Below, piece by piece: positions 5,285-11,638 of a DNA stretch of 11,638 bases (positions are counted from its first letter, which is position 1; every line of letters begins with the position of its first letter). Below the pieces are notes generated by a model. It saw only the letters and a program-made list of their open reading frames with translations, searched no databases and was not told the DNA's origin. The DNA is from JAWVZY01 sp033721955. GTDB taxonomy: Bacteria; Patescibacteriota; Minisyncoccia; Spechtbacterales; 2-12-FULL-38-22. Made by a program: the position numbers and the translations under genes. Location: assembly GCA_033721955.1 (NCBI GenBank), contig JAWVZY010000023.1, positions 1 through 11,638 of the forward strand. The letters run 5' to 3'.

Positions 5285-7759
5285 CTAAACTACTGTCATA
5301 GAAGATACCTTATCATCAGATGCAAGTTTCATTATTTTTACTCCTTGCGTTGCTCTTCCAAGTTTTGATATATTCCCCAACTTAACCCTTATAACTATGC
5401 CTTTAGCTGATGTTACAATAAGCTCTTCAGCTTCACGTATAATACGCACGCTAACTATATTTCCATTCTTCTTTGTTATTTTAGCAGCTTTTACACCCGA
5501 ACCTCCTCTCTTTTGTTGTTTAAATAGCGAAAGTGATGTCTTTTTACCATAGCCCTTGCTCATAACAATAAGCAGGTTGTTTTTCTTGTCCTCGGAGCTA
5601 ATTATACCCGAGCCCACTACTTCATCTTCTTTTTTGAGGTTAATACCTTTAACACCGCCTGCAGTACGGCCCATAGAGCGTACATCTTTTTCTGAAAAGC
5701 GTATTGCCTGGCCGTTTTTTGTAACAAGTATTATTTCATCTTTACCCGAAGATGTCCCAACCCAATTGAGAGTATCATTTTTCTTTAAGCGTATAGCTAT
5801 AAGGCCGCTTCTGCGCACATTTTCAAAGTCCTCCATTTCTGTTTTTTTCACCTTACCCTTTTTGGTAACCATAACAAGATATTTGTCTTTATCAACTTTT
5901 TTCTCATTACGAGTTAAGGGAATAATAGTTGTTACGGCTTCATCTTTCTTTAAGTCAAGAAAGTTAACTAACGCCTTACCCCTTGCAGTGCGAGTTGAAG
6001 AGGGTATCTCATATGCAAGCGTCTGAAACACACGCCCCTTGTTCGTAAAGAACAACAAGCGATCATGGGTTGATGCTGAAAGAAAATGTGAAACAACATC
6101 ATCTCCCCGCGTCTCCATGCCTATAATTCCCCTGCCTCCCCTATGCTGTACCTTATAGGACTTTGGAGAAACACGCTTAATGTAGCCGCCCTCTGTCATA
6201 GATACAAATGTGTCTTCCTTTGGCACAAGGTCTTCTTCGCTAAATTTGCCTGCAGATGTAACATATACTTTCGTGCGGCGCTCATCGCCATACTTTTCTT
6301 TAACCTCTTTTAATTCCTTTTTAACCTGGGTGGACATTCTTTTTTTGCTTCCCAGTAAAAGTTCATAACCCTTTATAAGATCTTTCTTCTCTTTTAATTC
6401 ATCCTCTACTTTTTTGCGTTCTAAATTAGCTAAGTTATGCAGGCGCATGTCTAAAATAGCGGTTGCCTGCTTATCTGAGAATTTAAATGTCTTTTTTAGA
6501 TTTTTGTGCGCATCAGGACGATCTTTTGATTTTTTAATAGTATTTATAACCTTATCTATATTATCCAGCGCTTTTTTAAGCCCTTCCAATATATGAGCTC
6601 GTGCCTTTGCCACCCTAAGATCATACTCTGTTCTGCGCCTTACTACTTCAAATTTATGATCAAGATATTTTTCAAGAACCTCTTTAAGGTTAAGCACCTG
6701 GGGCTGAATGCCGTCAACAAGTGCTATCATATTCAAATGAAATTTCTTTTGTAGTTCTGTAAATTTATACAGTTTATTTAATGTTTTTTGCGGCTGTGCA
6801 TCCCGTTTCAATTCAATAATTATACGGAGGCCCTCCCTGTCTGATTCATCCCTTATATCACGCACGCCCGTTAACTTGTCATCATGTACCAATTGAGCCA
6901 TTTTTTCTATAAGAGTGGCCTTATTTACCTGATATGGTATTTCAGATACCTCAATGTATTCATTTTTCATCCGACTGCGCTTGCCTGGCTCTTTTATTTC
7001 AGCTTTTCCGCGCATAACTATAGACCCCTTCCCCTGGCTGTATGCCTCCAAAATCGCCTTTTTATTATATATCATGCCGCCCGTTGGAAAATCAGGGCCT
7101 TTAACATACTCCATAAGGTCTTCAACTGTTGCTTTTTTATTATCTACAAGATGTATACAGGCATCCACAACCTCTGTTAAGTTGTGCGGAGGTATATTTG
7201 TGGCCATACCAACGGCGATTCCTACAGTTCCATTCAAAAGAAGCTGGGGAAGGGCTGCAGGCAGTACTTTCGGCTCCTGGCGGGTACCGTCGTAATTATC
7301 CATCCAATCAACCGTATCTTTATTTATATCATCAAGCATAGCGGCTGTGAGTTTTGTCATTTTTGCCTCAGTATAACGCATGGCTGCGGCACCATCTCCG
7401 TCAATAGAGCCAAAATTGCCCTGTCCAAGCACTAAAGGATAGCGCATGCTAAAGTCCTGGCTCATTCGTACCATTGAATCATAAACTGCCTGATCTCCGT
7501 GAGGGTGATATTTACCTAAAACCTCACCGACAACAGCGGCTGATTTCCTGGGGCGCGAGCCGGAGGTCAAGTTCATCTCCTGCATCGCGTAAAGTATTCT
7601 TCTATGTACGGGCTTTAGGCCATCGCGAACATCTGGAAGCGCACGAGCAACAATAACGCTCATGGCATAATCCAAATAGGACTCGCGCATATCATCAACG
7701 AGTTCTCTTGGTTGTATCTCTTCTTTTTTAGTTTTTGATTTAGATTTCTTATTAGCCAT
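5285..7759 (-). CDS. gyrA: DNA gyrase subunit A
   Basis: This 824-residue protein is the DNA-cleaving subunit of gyrase, which introduces negative supercoils as an A2B2 complex with GyrB. The breakage-reunion domain opens with SYLDYAMSVIVARALPDVRD. The active-site tyrosine is Tyr129 in AAMRYTEAKM, following GQGNFGSIDGDGAAAM. A basic coiled-coil region spans roughly 370-500, and a six-bladed pinwheel C-terminal domain follows. The GyrA box, which separates gyrase from topoisomerase IV, is QHRGGRG at 538-544 instead of the usual Q(R/K)RGG(R/K)G. A second box-like motif QKRGGSG lies at 749-755. In the quinolone-binding helix the residue equivalent to E. coli Ser83 is Gln90 (HGDQAVYD), while the Asp87 equivalent is kept (Asp94). 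Length is near that of other GyrA proteins. It starts 1 nt after the upstream stop and no gyrB is present in the window. Confidence 0.97.
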   Translation of the reverse strand: MANKKSKSKTKKEEIQPRELVDDMRESYLDYAMSVIVARALPDVRDGLKPVHRRILYAMQEMNLTSGSRPRKSAAVVGEVLGKYHPHGDQAVYDSMVRMSQDFSMRYPLVLGQGNFGSIDGDGAAAMRYTEAKMTKLTAAMLDDINKDTVDWMDNYDGTRQEPKVLPAALPQLLLNGTVGIAVGMATNIPPHNLTEVVDACIHLVDNKKATVEDLMEYVKGPDFPTGGMIYNKKAILEAYSQGKGSIVMRGKAEIKEPGKRSRMKNEYIEVSEIPYQVNKATLIEKMAQLVHDDKLTGVRDIRDESDREGLRIIIELKRDAQPQKTLNKLYKFTELQKKFHLNMIALVDGIQPQVLNLKEVLEKYLDHKFEVVRRRTEYDLRVAKARAHILEGLKKALDNIDKVINTIKKSKDRPDAHKNLKKTFKFSDKQATAILDMRLHNLANLERKKVEDELKEKKDLIKGYELLLGSKKRMSTQVKKELKEVKEKYGDERRTKVYVTSAGKFSEEDLVPKEDTFVSMTEGGYIKRVSPKSYKVQHRGGRGIIGMETRGDDVVSHFLSASTHDRLLFFTNKGRVFQTLAYEIPSSTRTARGKALVNFLDLKKDEAVTTIIPLTRNEKKVDKDKYLVMVTKKGKVKKTEMEDFENVRRSGLIAIRLKKNDTLNWVGTSSGKDEIILVTKNGQAIRFSEKDVRSMGRTAGGVKGINLKKEDEVVGSGIISSEDKKNNLLIVMSKGYGKKTSLSLFKQQKRGGSGVKAAKITKKNGNIVSVRIIREAEELIVTSAKGIVIRVKLGNISKLGRATQGVKIMKLASDDKVSSMTVV

Positions 7760-7760
7760 T

Positions 7761-7958
7761 TTATTCTACTATTTCAAAAAGGTTATCAAATGTAGATTTT
7801 ATTTTATCTTTAGCATCTTTAGCCTCGCCCGGCACTATTTCCACATTTGAAAGGTTGTTCAAATTATTTTTTGCCCTTGTAATATACAGTACTGCCATGG
7901 CAACAAAAATTACTGCCATAGACGAAATAAAAATAATAACCCGCTTTTTATAGCTCAT
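7761..7958 (-). CDS. Small single-span membrane protein
   Basis: I do not recognise this 65-residue protein. It has a basic N-terminus (MSYKKR), one hydrophobic span (about 7-26) and a hydrophilic, charged C-terminal tail. With positive residues on the N side, the tail may lie outside the cytoplasm. It is judged real because it fits the operon exactly, 2 nt after the metallo-hydrolase stop and 1 nt before the gyrA start. No Shine-Dalgarno site is seen, which fits translation coupled to its neighbours. Its job is unknown; a link to gyrase cannot be claimed from position alone. Confidence 0.75.
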   Translation of the reverse strand: MSYKKRVIIFISSMAVIFVAMAVLYITRAKNNLNNLSNVEIVPGEAKDAKDKIKSTFDNLFEIVE

Positions 7959-7960
7959 AA

Positions 7961-8605
7961 CTATAATTTAAAAGCAAATACCTCCATTTTTTCCTCAGGA
8001 TCGGGCAGATCTTTTTTCTTTATTGTTAATTTTTCCTCAAGCTTAAGATCTTTTTTGCCTATCTCCTTCAAAAATTCATCCACCTTCCCTAACTGCACCT
8101 TGAGTCCTTTTACCTTATAATGCATGGGTATAACCAATCTCGGTTCTATTTGGTTTACTACAGCAACCGCCTTTTCAGCGCCTATTGTAAATTTGCCTCC
8201 CACAGGAACAAACAACATATCTACTTCACCAAGATTTTCAAGTTGTTCCTCTTCAAGCTGCTCCTGTCCAAGATCTCCCAAGTGACATATATTCATATCC
8301 TCAAGGCGCATATTATATATTGTATTTAACCCCTTTTCTTCTCCATTTTTATTGTCGTGAAAAGACCTGATACCTCGCACACGTATACCTTTATATTCAT
8401 ATTCTCCCGGCCCATCTATAACAAAAGGGTCGCCCTTTATCGTTTTGGCGTTATTATGATCATCATGATCGTGTGTTACAAGCACCAGCTGTGCTTCAAG
8501 TGTAGGCGGATTAAGACCTATAGTTTTTTTAAAGGGGTCTGTTATAACAGTAGTTGACCCGCTTTGTATCTTAAAACAAGATTGTCCGTACCAAGTTATT
8601 ACCAT
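7961..8605 (-). CDS. UlaG-like metallo-beta-lactamase fold hydrolase
   Basis: This protein of about 214 residues belongs to the beta-lactamase-superfamily hydrolases of the UlaG/Lactamase_B_3 type. The start MVITWYGQSCFKI matches the family's usual opening strand. The metal motif HxHxDH is HDHDDH, followed by a conserved His in SFHD, an Asp in HLGDLG and a late His in IPMHYK. These five elements should bind two metal ions, probably zinc or manganese. The reaction is unknown; relatives cleave phosphoesters, lactones or nucleic acids. An in-frame ATG 6 nt upstream (8611) would add two residues. I prefer 8605 because the promoter's predicted transcription start falls exactly there and the family usually begins with this sequence. 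It is the first gene of the operon leading to gyrA and is divergent from rpsA. Confidence 0.9.
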   Translation of the reverse strand: MVITWYGQSCFKIQSGSTTVITDPFKKTIGLNPPTLEAQLVLVTHDHDDHNNAKTIKGDPFVIDGPGEYEYKGIRVRGIRSFHDNKNGEEKGLNTIYNMRLEDMNICHLGDLGQEQLEEEQLENLGEVDMLFVPVGGKFTIGAEKAVAVVNQIEPRLVIPMHYKVKGLKVQLGKVDEFLKEIGKKDLKLEEKLTIKKKDLPDPEEKMEVFAFKL

Positions 8606-8611
8606 AATCAT

Positions 8612-8640
8612 ATTTTATCATTAGACGGGGTAAAATTCAA
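8612..8640 (-). promoter_or_regulatory. Promoter of the hydrolase-gyrA operon, predicted leaderless
   Basis: On the - strand TTGAAT (8640-8635), a 17-nt spacer and TAAAAT (8617-8612) with an extended TGA before it form a good sigma-70-type promoter. The expected start is 8605, the A of an ATG that opens the family's conserved N-terminus. The mRNA would have no leader. Confidence 0.65.
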
Positions 8641-8660
8641 TAATAGGGTTCTGCCGGTGG

Positions 8661-8687
8661 TTGCATAAATAAAAAGCTTATGATAAT
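8661..8687 (+). promoter_or_regulatory. Candidate promoter of the S1 gene
   Basis: TATGAT (8679-8684) ends 7 nt before the A of the ATG at 8691, again predicting a start on the initiation codon. An overlapping choice is TTGCAT (8661-8666), 15 nt, GATAAT (8682-8687), which would start 3 nt inside the gene and favour the second ATG at 8697. No Shine-Dalgarno site precedes either ATG. Confidence 0.45.
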
Positions 8688-8690
8688 CTA

Positions 8691-9788
8691 ATGAGTATGT
8701 CAGCTACAGCTACAACTAATAACTCGATGAAAGAGATGGTCCAGGAAAATAAATCCCTCTTTCAATTGCCCAGACAGGGCGATATTGTTGAAGGAACCGT
8801 AATCGGAAAGGAGTCGGGTGTTTTGTATGTGGACCTTGGCCCCATAGGAACGGGCGTAGTTTATGGAATAGAATATTTCAAGGTACAGCATGAATTAAAA
8901 AATATTAAGCCCGGAGATAAAATAACAGGCAAATTAGTTGAAGTTGAAAACGAAGACGGCTACAGAGAATTATCTCTTAAAAAAGCGGCAGAAGAAAAAA
9001 CCTGGCAAAAACTTGAAAAAAAGTACGATAAATCTGAAACATTTAAAGTTAAAATAACAGACGCCAACAAAGGCGGGCTTATGGCGAAGACAGATAATAT
9101 GAGTGGTTTTATACCCGTAAGCCAGCTTGCCCCACAACACTACCCCAGAGTTGAGGGAGGTGATAAAAACAAAATACTGGAAGAATTAAAAGAATTTGTA
9201 GGAGAAACTCTTGAGGTAAATATATTAGATATGGACTCTGAAGAAGGCAAACTTATCTTTTCTGAGCGCGCTGCAGAAAGCGGAGAAATCAAAAAAGCGC
9301 TTAAAAAATATAGTGTGGGTGATGTAGTTGAGGGCGAGATAACCGGAATTGTTGATTTTGGAGCGTTCATTAAATTTGACCAGATGCTTGAGGGTCTTAT
9401 ACACATATCGGAGATGGATTGGAGTTTAATTGAAAGTCCCGAAGATATAGTAAGCTTAGGAGATAAAATTAAAGCAAAGATAGTAGATATCGCAGATGAT
9501 GGAAAAGTTTCTCTATCTATTAAACAGCTAAAAGAAAATCCCTGGGAGGGTGTAAGTGAAAAATATAAGCAAGGTGATAAGGTTAAAGGTGAAGTTAATA
9601 AAATAGCTTCATACGGAGCTTTGGTAAAAATTGAAGACGGCATACAAGGGCTTGTTCATATATCAGAACTTGAAGGTCATACGATGGAAGATATTCAGAA
9701 AAAACTTGAAGAAGGCAAAAAATATGAATTTGAAATAATTTCAGTTGACCCCGAGGACTATAAAATAGCTCTAAAACTTGTAGAATAG
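8691..9788 (+). CDS. rpsA: Ribosomal protein S1, four S1 domains
   Basis: This 365-residue RNA-binding protein has four S1 (OB-fold) domains, at about 28-97, 112-193, 207-278 and 292-363. The last two are the most typical: GDVVEGEITGIVDFGAFIKF with EGLIHISEM, and GDKVKGEVNKIASYGALVKI with QGLVHISEL. S1 binds mRNA at the small ribosomal subunit and helps load transcripts. The E. coli protein has six domains; four-domain forms are common in other lineages. It is monocistronic, divergent from the hydrolase-gyrA operon across a short gap, and followed by its own terminator. Start choice lies between ATG 8691 and ATG 8697; neither has a Shine-Dalgarno site. The first two domains are more divergent, as is usual for the ribosome-binding end. 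A general S1-domain RNA-binding protein is the alternative reading. Confidence 0.92.
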   Translation: MSMSATATTNNSMKEMVQENKSLFQLPRQGDIVEGTVIGKESGVLYVDLGPIGTGVVYGIEYFKVQHELKNIKPGDKITGKLVEVENEDGYRELSLKKAAEEKTWQKLEKKYDKSETFKVKITDANKGGLMAKTDNMSGFIPVSQLAPQHYPRVEGGDKNKILEELKEFVGETLEVNILDMDSEEGKLIFSERAAESGEIKKALKKYSVGDVVEGEITGIVDFGAFIKFDQMLEGLIHISEMDWSLIESPEDIVSLGDKIKAKIVDIADDGKVSLSIKQLKENPWEGVSEKYKQGDKVKGEVNKIASYGALVKIEDGIQGLVHISELEGHTMEDIQKKLEEGKKYEFEIISVDPEDYKIALKLVE

Positions 9789-9817
9789 GTGCAGGCAAAT
9801 TCAGTGCTATAATATCT

Positions 9818-9841
9818 ATCCGCCAAAGTGCGGATTTTTTG
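9818..9841 (+). terminator. Terminator of the S1 gene
   Basis: ATCCGC (9818-9823) and GCGGAT (9830-9835) form a 6-bp stem with a 6-nt loop, followed by an unbroken run of T. It lies 30 nt after the S1 stop and immediately upstream of the next promoter, keeping the two units apart. Confidence 0.8.
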
Positions 9842-9851
9842 TTAGAAATAG

Positions 9852-9880
9852 TTGACATTTTAGGTAAAATTTGTTATAAT
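9852..9880 (+). promoter_or_regulatory. Perfect consensus sigma-70 promoter
   Basis: TTGACA (9852-9857), exactly 17 nt, then TATAAT (9875-9880), with TGT directly before the -10 as an extended element. AT-rich DNA lies upstream. The predicted start is A at 9887, giving a leader of about 41 nt. It is the strongest-looking promoter in the window and points at the zinc-motif orphan gene. Confidence 0.93.
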
Positions 9881-9911
9881 TAGAGCACTCGATCACGCAA
9901 GTTAGTGAATG

Positions 9912-9920
9912 AAAGGAAGG
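9912..9920 (+). promoter_or_regulatory. Shine-Dalgarno region of the zinc-motif orphan gene
   Basis: AAAGGAAGG ends 7 nt before the ATG at 9928, inside a purine-rich leader. It supports that start and contrasts with the leader-poor core genes. Confidence 0.7.
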
Positions 9921-9927
9921 AAAAAGA

Positions 9928-10626
9928 ATGCAGAATACCTGTATTGGTGCATCCCGTGTAATTGAGGGTCGCGGTGTTCGATGCCGCAGGCCAGTAGATA
10001 CATTTGGGGACAGATGCCATGACCACGAAGGTCAAGATCCAGAGGAAGCCGTTGAGGCTCTCGAGCCGGACACGGTTCTGGTCAAGGGAAATTTGAACCC
10101 AAATTGGGTAAAAAGGTTCCTCCAGGCCGGAACGTACAGGTCCGAGCGCTCCCCTATGCGAGAGCGCGCCCAGGACAAGAAAGGTCTTGCTCAGGCCGAA
10201 GAACTCGGCAGGAGTCCATTTGCCTACAGAGGTAAGCCGGACTCAGGTACAGCTGTCCTTGGCAAGAACGGCGCTAATAACGTCTCTATTGCCGGAATCC
10301 TGGATGAATTGGAGGAGCGCTACGGTGCTCCCGCCATACACATCCTACAGAAGACCAAAGGGCCCCGCAGTCGCAGGACCGCGGTAAAGAACACGCTTGT
10401 TCTATCCTTTAACCGGGATTCGGACGAGGAGCCCGCGAGCGAAGAGATCCTTCAGCTCGCACGCAAGTTCTTTGGCGCAAATTCGTGGGGTTTCACCCAC
10501 ATTTGGGCCAATCCCTACAGTGATGAAGGAGAAATTCTTCACACTGTCAACTTGGGTCGCAGGCAACCGGATCAAGAGCCCGAAGGCGAAGTACAGTTCG
10601 CCGAAGGTCTCTGGAAGATCTCGTAG
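9928..10626 (+). CDS. Orphan protein with N-terminal Cys/His zinc-type motif
   Basis: I do not recognise this 232-residue protein as a whole. The first 33 residues carry Cys5, Cys19 (RCRRPV), Cys30 and His33 (RCHDH). This spacing resembles the short zinc-binding motif C-x(n)-G-x-x-C-x-R-x(n)-C-x-x-H seen in several small uncharacterised families. The rest is soluble and charged with no membrane span. A basic stretch (about 64-90, rich in Arg and Lys) and a possible folded C-terminal half (about 110-212) containing NTLVLSFNRD and WGFTHIWANPY follow. The basic parts and zinc motif make nucleic-acid binding plausible but unproven. G+C is near 57-60% (36 of 60 in 10021-10080, against 22 of 60 in part of rpsA), with G/C-ending codons unlike its neighbours. 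It has its own consensus promoter, ribosome-binding site and terminator, so it looks like a self-contained, well-expressed and possibly acquired unit. Confidence 0.85.
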   Translation: MQNTCIGASRVIEGRGVRCRRPVDTFGDRCHDHEGQDPEEAVEALEPDTVLVKGNLNPNWVKRFLQAGTYRSERSPMRERAQDKKGLAQAEELGRSPFAYRGKPDSGTAVLGKNGANNVSIAGILDELEERYGAPAIHILQKTKGPRSRRTAVKNTLVLSFNRDSDEEPASEEILQLARKFFGANSWGFTHIWANPYSDEGEILHTVNLGRRQPDQEPEGEVQFAEGLWKIS

Positions 10627-10657
10627 CGCTGCGCTGAATCGAGCGCACCCACAAGCA

Positions 10658-10693
10658 AAGCCCCACTGTTTTCAGTGGGGCTTGATCATTTTT
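10658..10693 (+). terminator. Strong terminator after the orphan gene
   Basis: AAGCCCCACTG (10658-10668) and CAGTGGGGCTT (10673-10683) form a perfect 11-bp stem with a TTTT loop. A T run follows after GATCA. The T run is offset by 5 nt, but the stem is very stable. On the - strand it is followed by only a few T residues, so it may partly serve truD too. Confidence 0.85.
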
Positions 10694-10712
10694 ATATATT
10701 AAATTTTATAAA

Positions 10713-11638
10713 CTAATCCAGTATCTCATCCAAATCCATGCCTCTGCGCATAATAAATTTATCAAGTTTTTCTACTGTGGGTGCTGTAGTGCCTGTATCA
10801 ATTATCTTTTTTGCATCAACCGGTTCTAAATACATACCCTCGGGCAGAGGTAACCCAGATACCAGGGTAAATATATGAGATAAAAATGTGGTGGCGTAAG
10901 CCCCCTTTTTTAATGTAAAGCTTAAAACAGCGCCCTTTGGCTTAAGCACCGCATGCTCAATTTCGGGCTGAAAACGAGTGGAGACATATCTTTTTTGAAG
11001 ACGTATAAAAGGAAAAGGCTTTAAGCCATAAAATGGAAAACTTATATTATCTGCCTCGAGAAGCTCTTTGTATGGAGCGCGATCCTGATCTTCGAAGCTA
11101 AGCACAAGAGGAAGTTTGGGTGGAACACCTCCGCCCTCCCTGATAAGTCCTGATAACACCTTATTAAATAAATAACTTGAATATGCATAGGCGCTTATTC
11201 TAACCTGATCAGGTATCTGTTGAAGGGCGCCAATATAATCATCGGGATTATCTGCAAGATATGCTACTAAAATATTTTCCTGGCGCATTATAACCGGAAA
11301 TTTGCTTATTTCTTCTTTTATTTTTTTCCAATCTGTTCCCAGCTCTTTAAGACCGCGCCTAAATTCTCTAAAATACGGCAATTCCCAGCGGGAGCCCTCG
11401 GTCAACATGGTTAAAACAAGCTTCTCATACTCCCCGCGAAACAAAAGCAGGCCATAATAATGGGTAAGAAGCCGAGGCGTACCAAAGCGTTGCAGATAGA
11501 AAAAATTATAAAAACCATTTTGCTTTAACTCCTCTACCCTTTCTTCAAAATATTTTTCATCTGTATCTTCAAGTGTACGCAGCACTATTGTAAATTTATT
11601 GCCATAAAGCGCTCCTCTATCTACAACACCCTTGCCTG
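10713..11638 (-). CDS. truD: tRNA pseudouridine(13) synthase TruD, 5' end outside window
   Basis: TruD converts U13 of certain tRNAs to pseudouridine. The open frame runs to the right edge of the window without a start. Codons upstream of the GTG at 11585 encode GALYGNKFTIVLRTL, matching the family's GNxFxIxxR strand, so that GTG is not the start. Visible landmarks are YNFFYLQRFG (within 11481-11516; family pattern NxFGxQRFG, with Tyr in place of the middle Gly), RISAYAYSSYLFNKVL (the conserved R-x-x-x-x-A-x-x-S-x-x-F-N region) and FTLKKGAYATTFLSHI near the C-terminus (family FxLxxGxYATxxLxE). The catalytic Asp motif lies in the missing N-terminal part. The variable insertion (TRUD) domain lies between. 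The gene converges on the orphan gene and ends in TAG. Confidence 0.9.
   Translation of the reverse strand, partial: GKGVVDRGALYGNKFTIVLRTLEDTDEKYFEERVEELKQNGFYNFFYLQRFGTPRLLTHYYGLLLFRGEYEKLVLTMLTEGSRWELPYFREFRRGLKELGTDWKKIKEEISKFPVIMRQENILVAYLADNPDDYIGALQQIPDQVRISAYAYSSYLFNKVLSGLIREGGGVPPKLPLVLSFEDQDRAPYKELLEADNISFPFYGLKPFPFIRLQKRYVSTRFQPEIEHAVLKPKGAVLSFTLKKGAYATTFLSHIFTLVSGLPLPEGMYLEPVDAKKIIDTGTTAPTVEKLDKFIMRRGMDLDEILD

Noticed and set aside
5556..6026. 156-aa open frame opposite gyrA, and other + strand frames at 6884-7656
   Set aside because: All lie inside the well-conserved gyrase coding region and look like antisense shadows.
9140..9643. 167-aa open frame opposite rpsA
   Set aside because: It is a reverse-strand shadow rich in Ser, Pro and Ile, typical of the complement of a Lys/Glu-rich gene. 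The + strand S1 domains are unambiguous.
10713..11585. A complete 290-aa protein starting at the GTG at 11585
   Set aside because: The frame is open to the window edge, and upstream codons encode the conserved TruD strand GNKFTIVLR, so the GTG is internal and the gene is cut by the window end.
1..11638. Alternative genetic code with TGA as Gly or Trp, as in some CPR lineages
   Set aside because: gyrA, rpsA, the binding protein and others are full length without in-frame TGA, and Trp is encoded by TGG.
1..11638. CRISPR array, insertion sequence, tRNA or rRNA genes
   Set aside because: No regularly spaced repeats, transposase-like protein, cloverleaf or rRNA-like stretch was seen on either strand.

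Overview
The window looks like a chromosomal piece of an uncultivated small-genome bacterium, most likely of the Candidate Phyla Radiation (Patescibacteria, Parcubacteria-like). This is inferred from three things: three small signal-peptide/two-helix proteins resembling the T4SS-pilin family common in those genomes, a membrane-anchored solute-binding protein without transporter genes nearby, and core genes that almost all lack Shine-Dalgarno sites. The standard bacterial code fits: gyrA and the other long genes read through without internal stops, Trp is encoded by TGG, and the 13 genes end in TAA (6) or TAG (7), never TGA.

Layout. (1) 1-1455, + strand, about 50% G+C: two overlapping orphan genes, a 100-aa helical protein and a 383-aa multi-pass membrane protein with a Ser/Thr-rich linker and a C-terminal DUF11-like domain, closed by a bidirectional terminator at 1471-1503. 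(2) 1538-4646, - strand: a secretion/surface block with an anchored extracellular solute-binding protein (4646-3189), a pilin-like protein 3 nt behind it (3185-2829), then two mutually paralogous pilin-like genes (2603-2145 and 2014-1538) separated by a perfect palindromic terminator. (3) 8611-4739, - strand: a tightly packed four-gene operon of a UlaG-like metallo-hydrolase, a 65-aa single-span membrane protein, gyrA and a class I methyltransferase, ending at a small terminator. (4) 8691-9788, + strand: divergently transcribed four-domain ribosomal protein S1. (5) 9852-10693, + strand: a self-contained G+C-rich orphan gene with a perfect consensus sigma-70 promoter, a Shine-Dalgarno leader, a Cys/His zinc-type motif and a strong terminator. 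(6) 10713-11638, - strand: truD, running off the right edge.

The most striking pattern is regulatory. Several AT-rich genes have a -10 hexamer placed so that the predicted transcription start falls exactly on the A of the start codon, which predicts leaderless mRNAs. The internal genes of the gyrA operon also lack Shine-Dalgarno sites. By contrast, two G+C-richer accessory genes carry purine-rich Shine-Dalgarno sites. The window therefore seems to hold two translation-initiation styles that follow base composition. No tRNA, rRNA, CRISPR array, insertion sequence or origin was seen, and no gene-free stretch exceeds about 225 bases.
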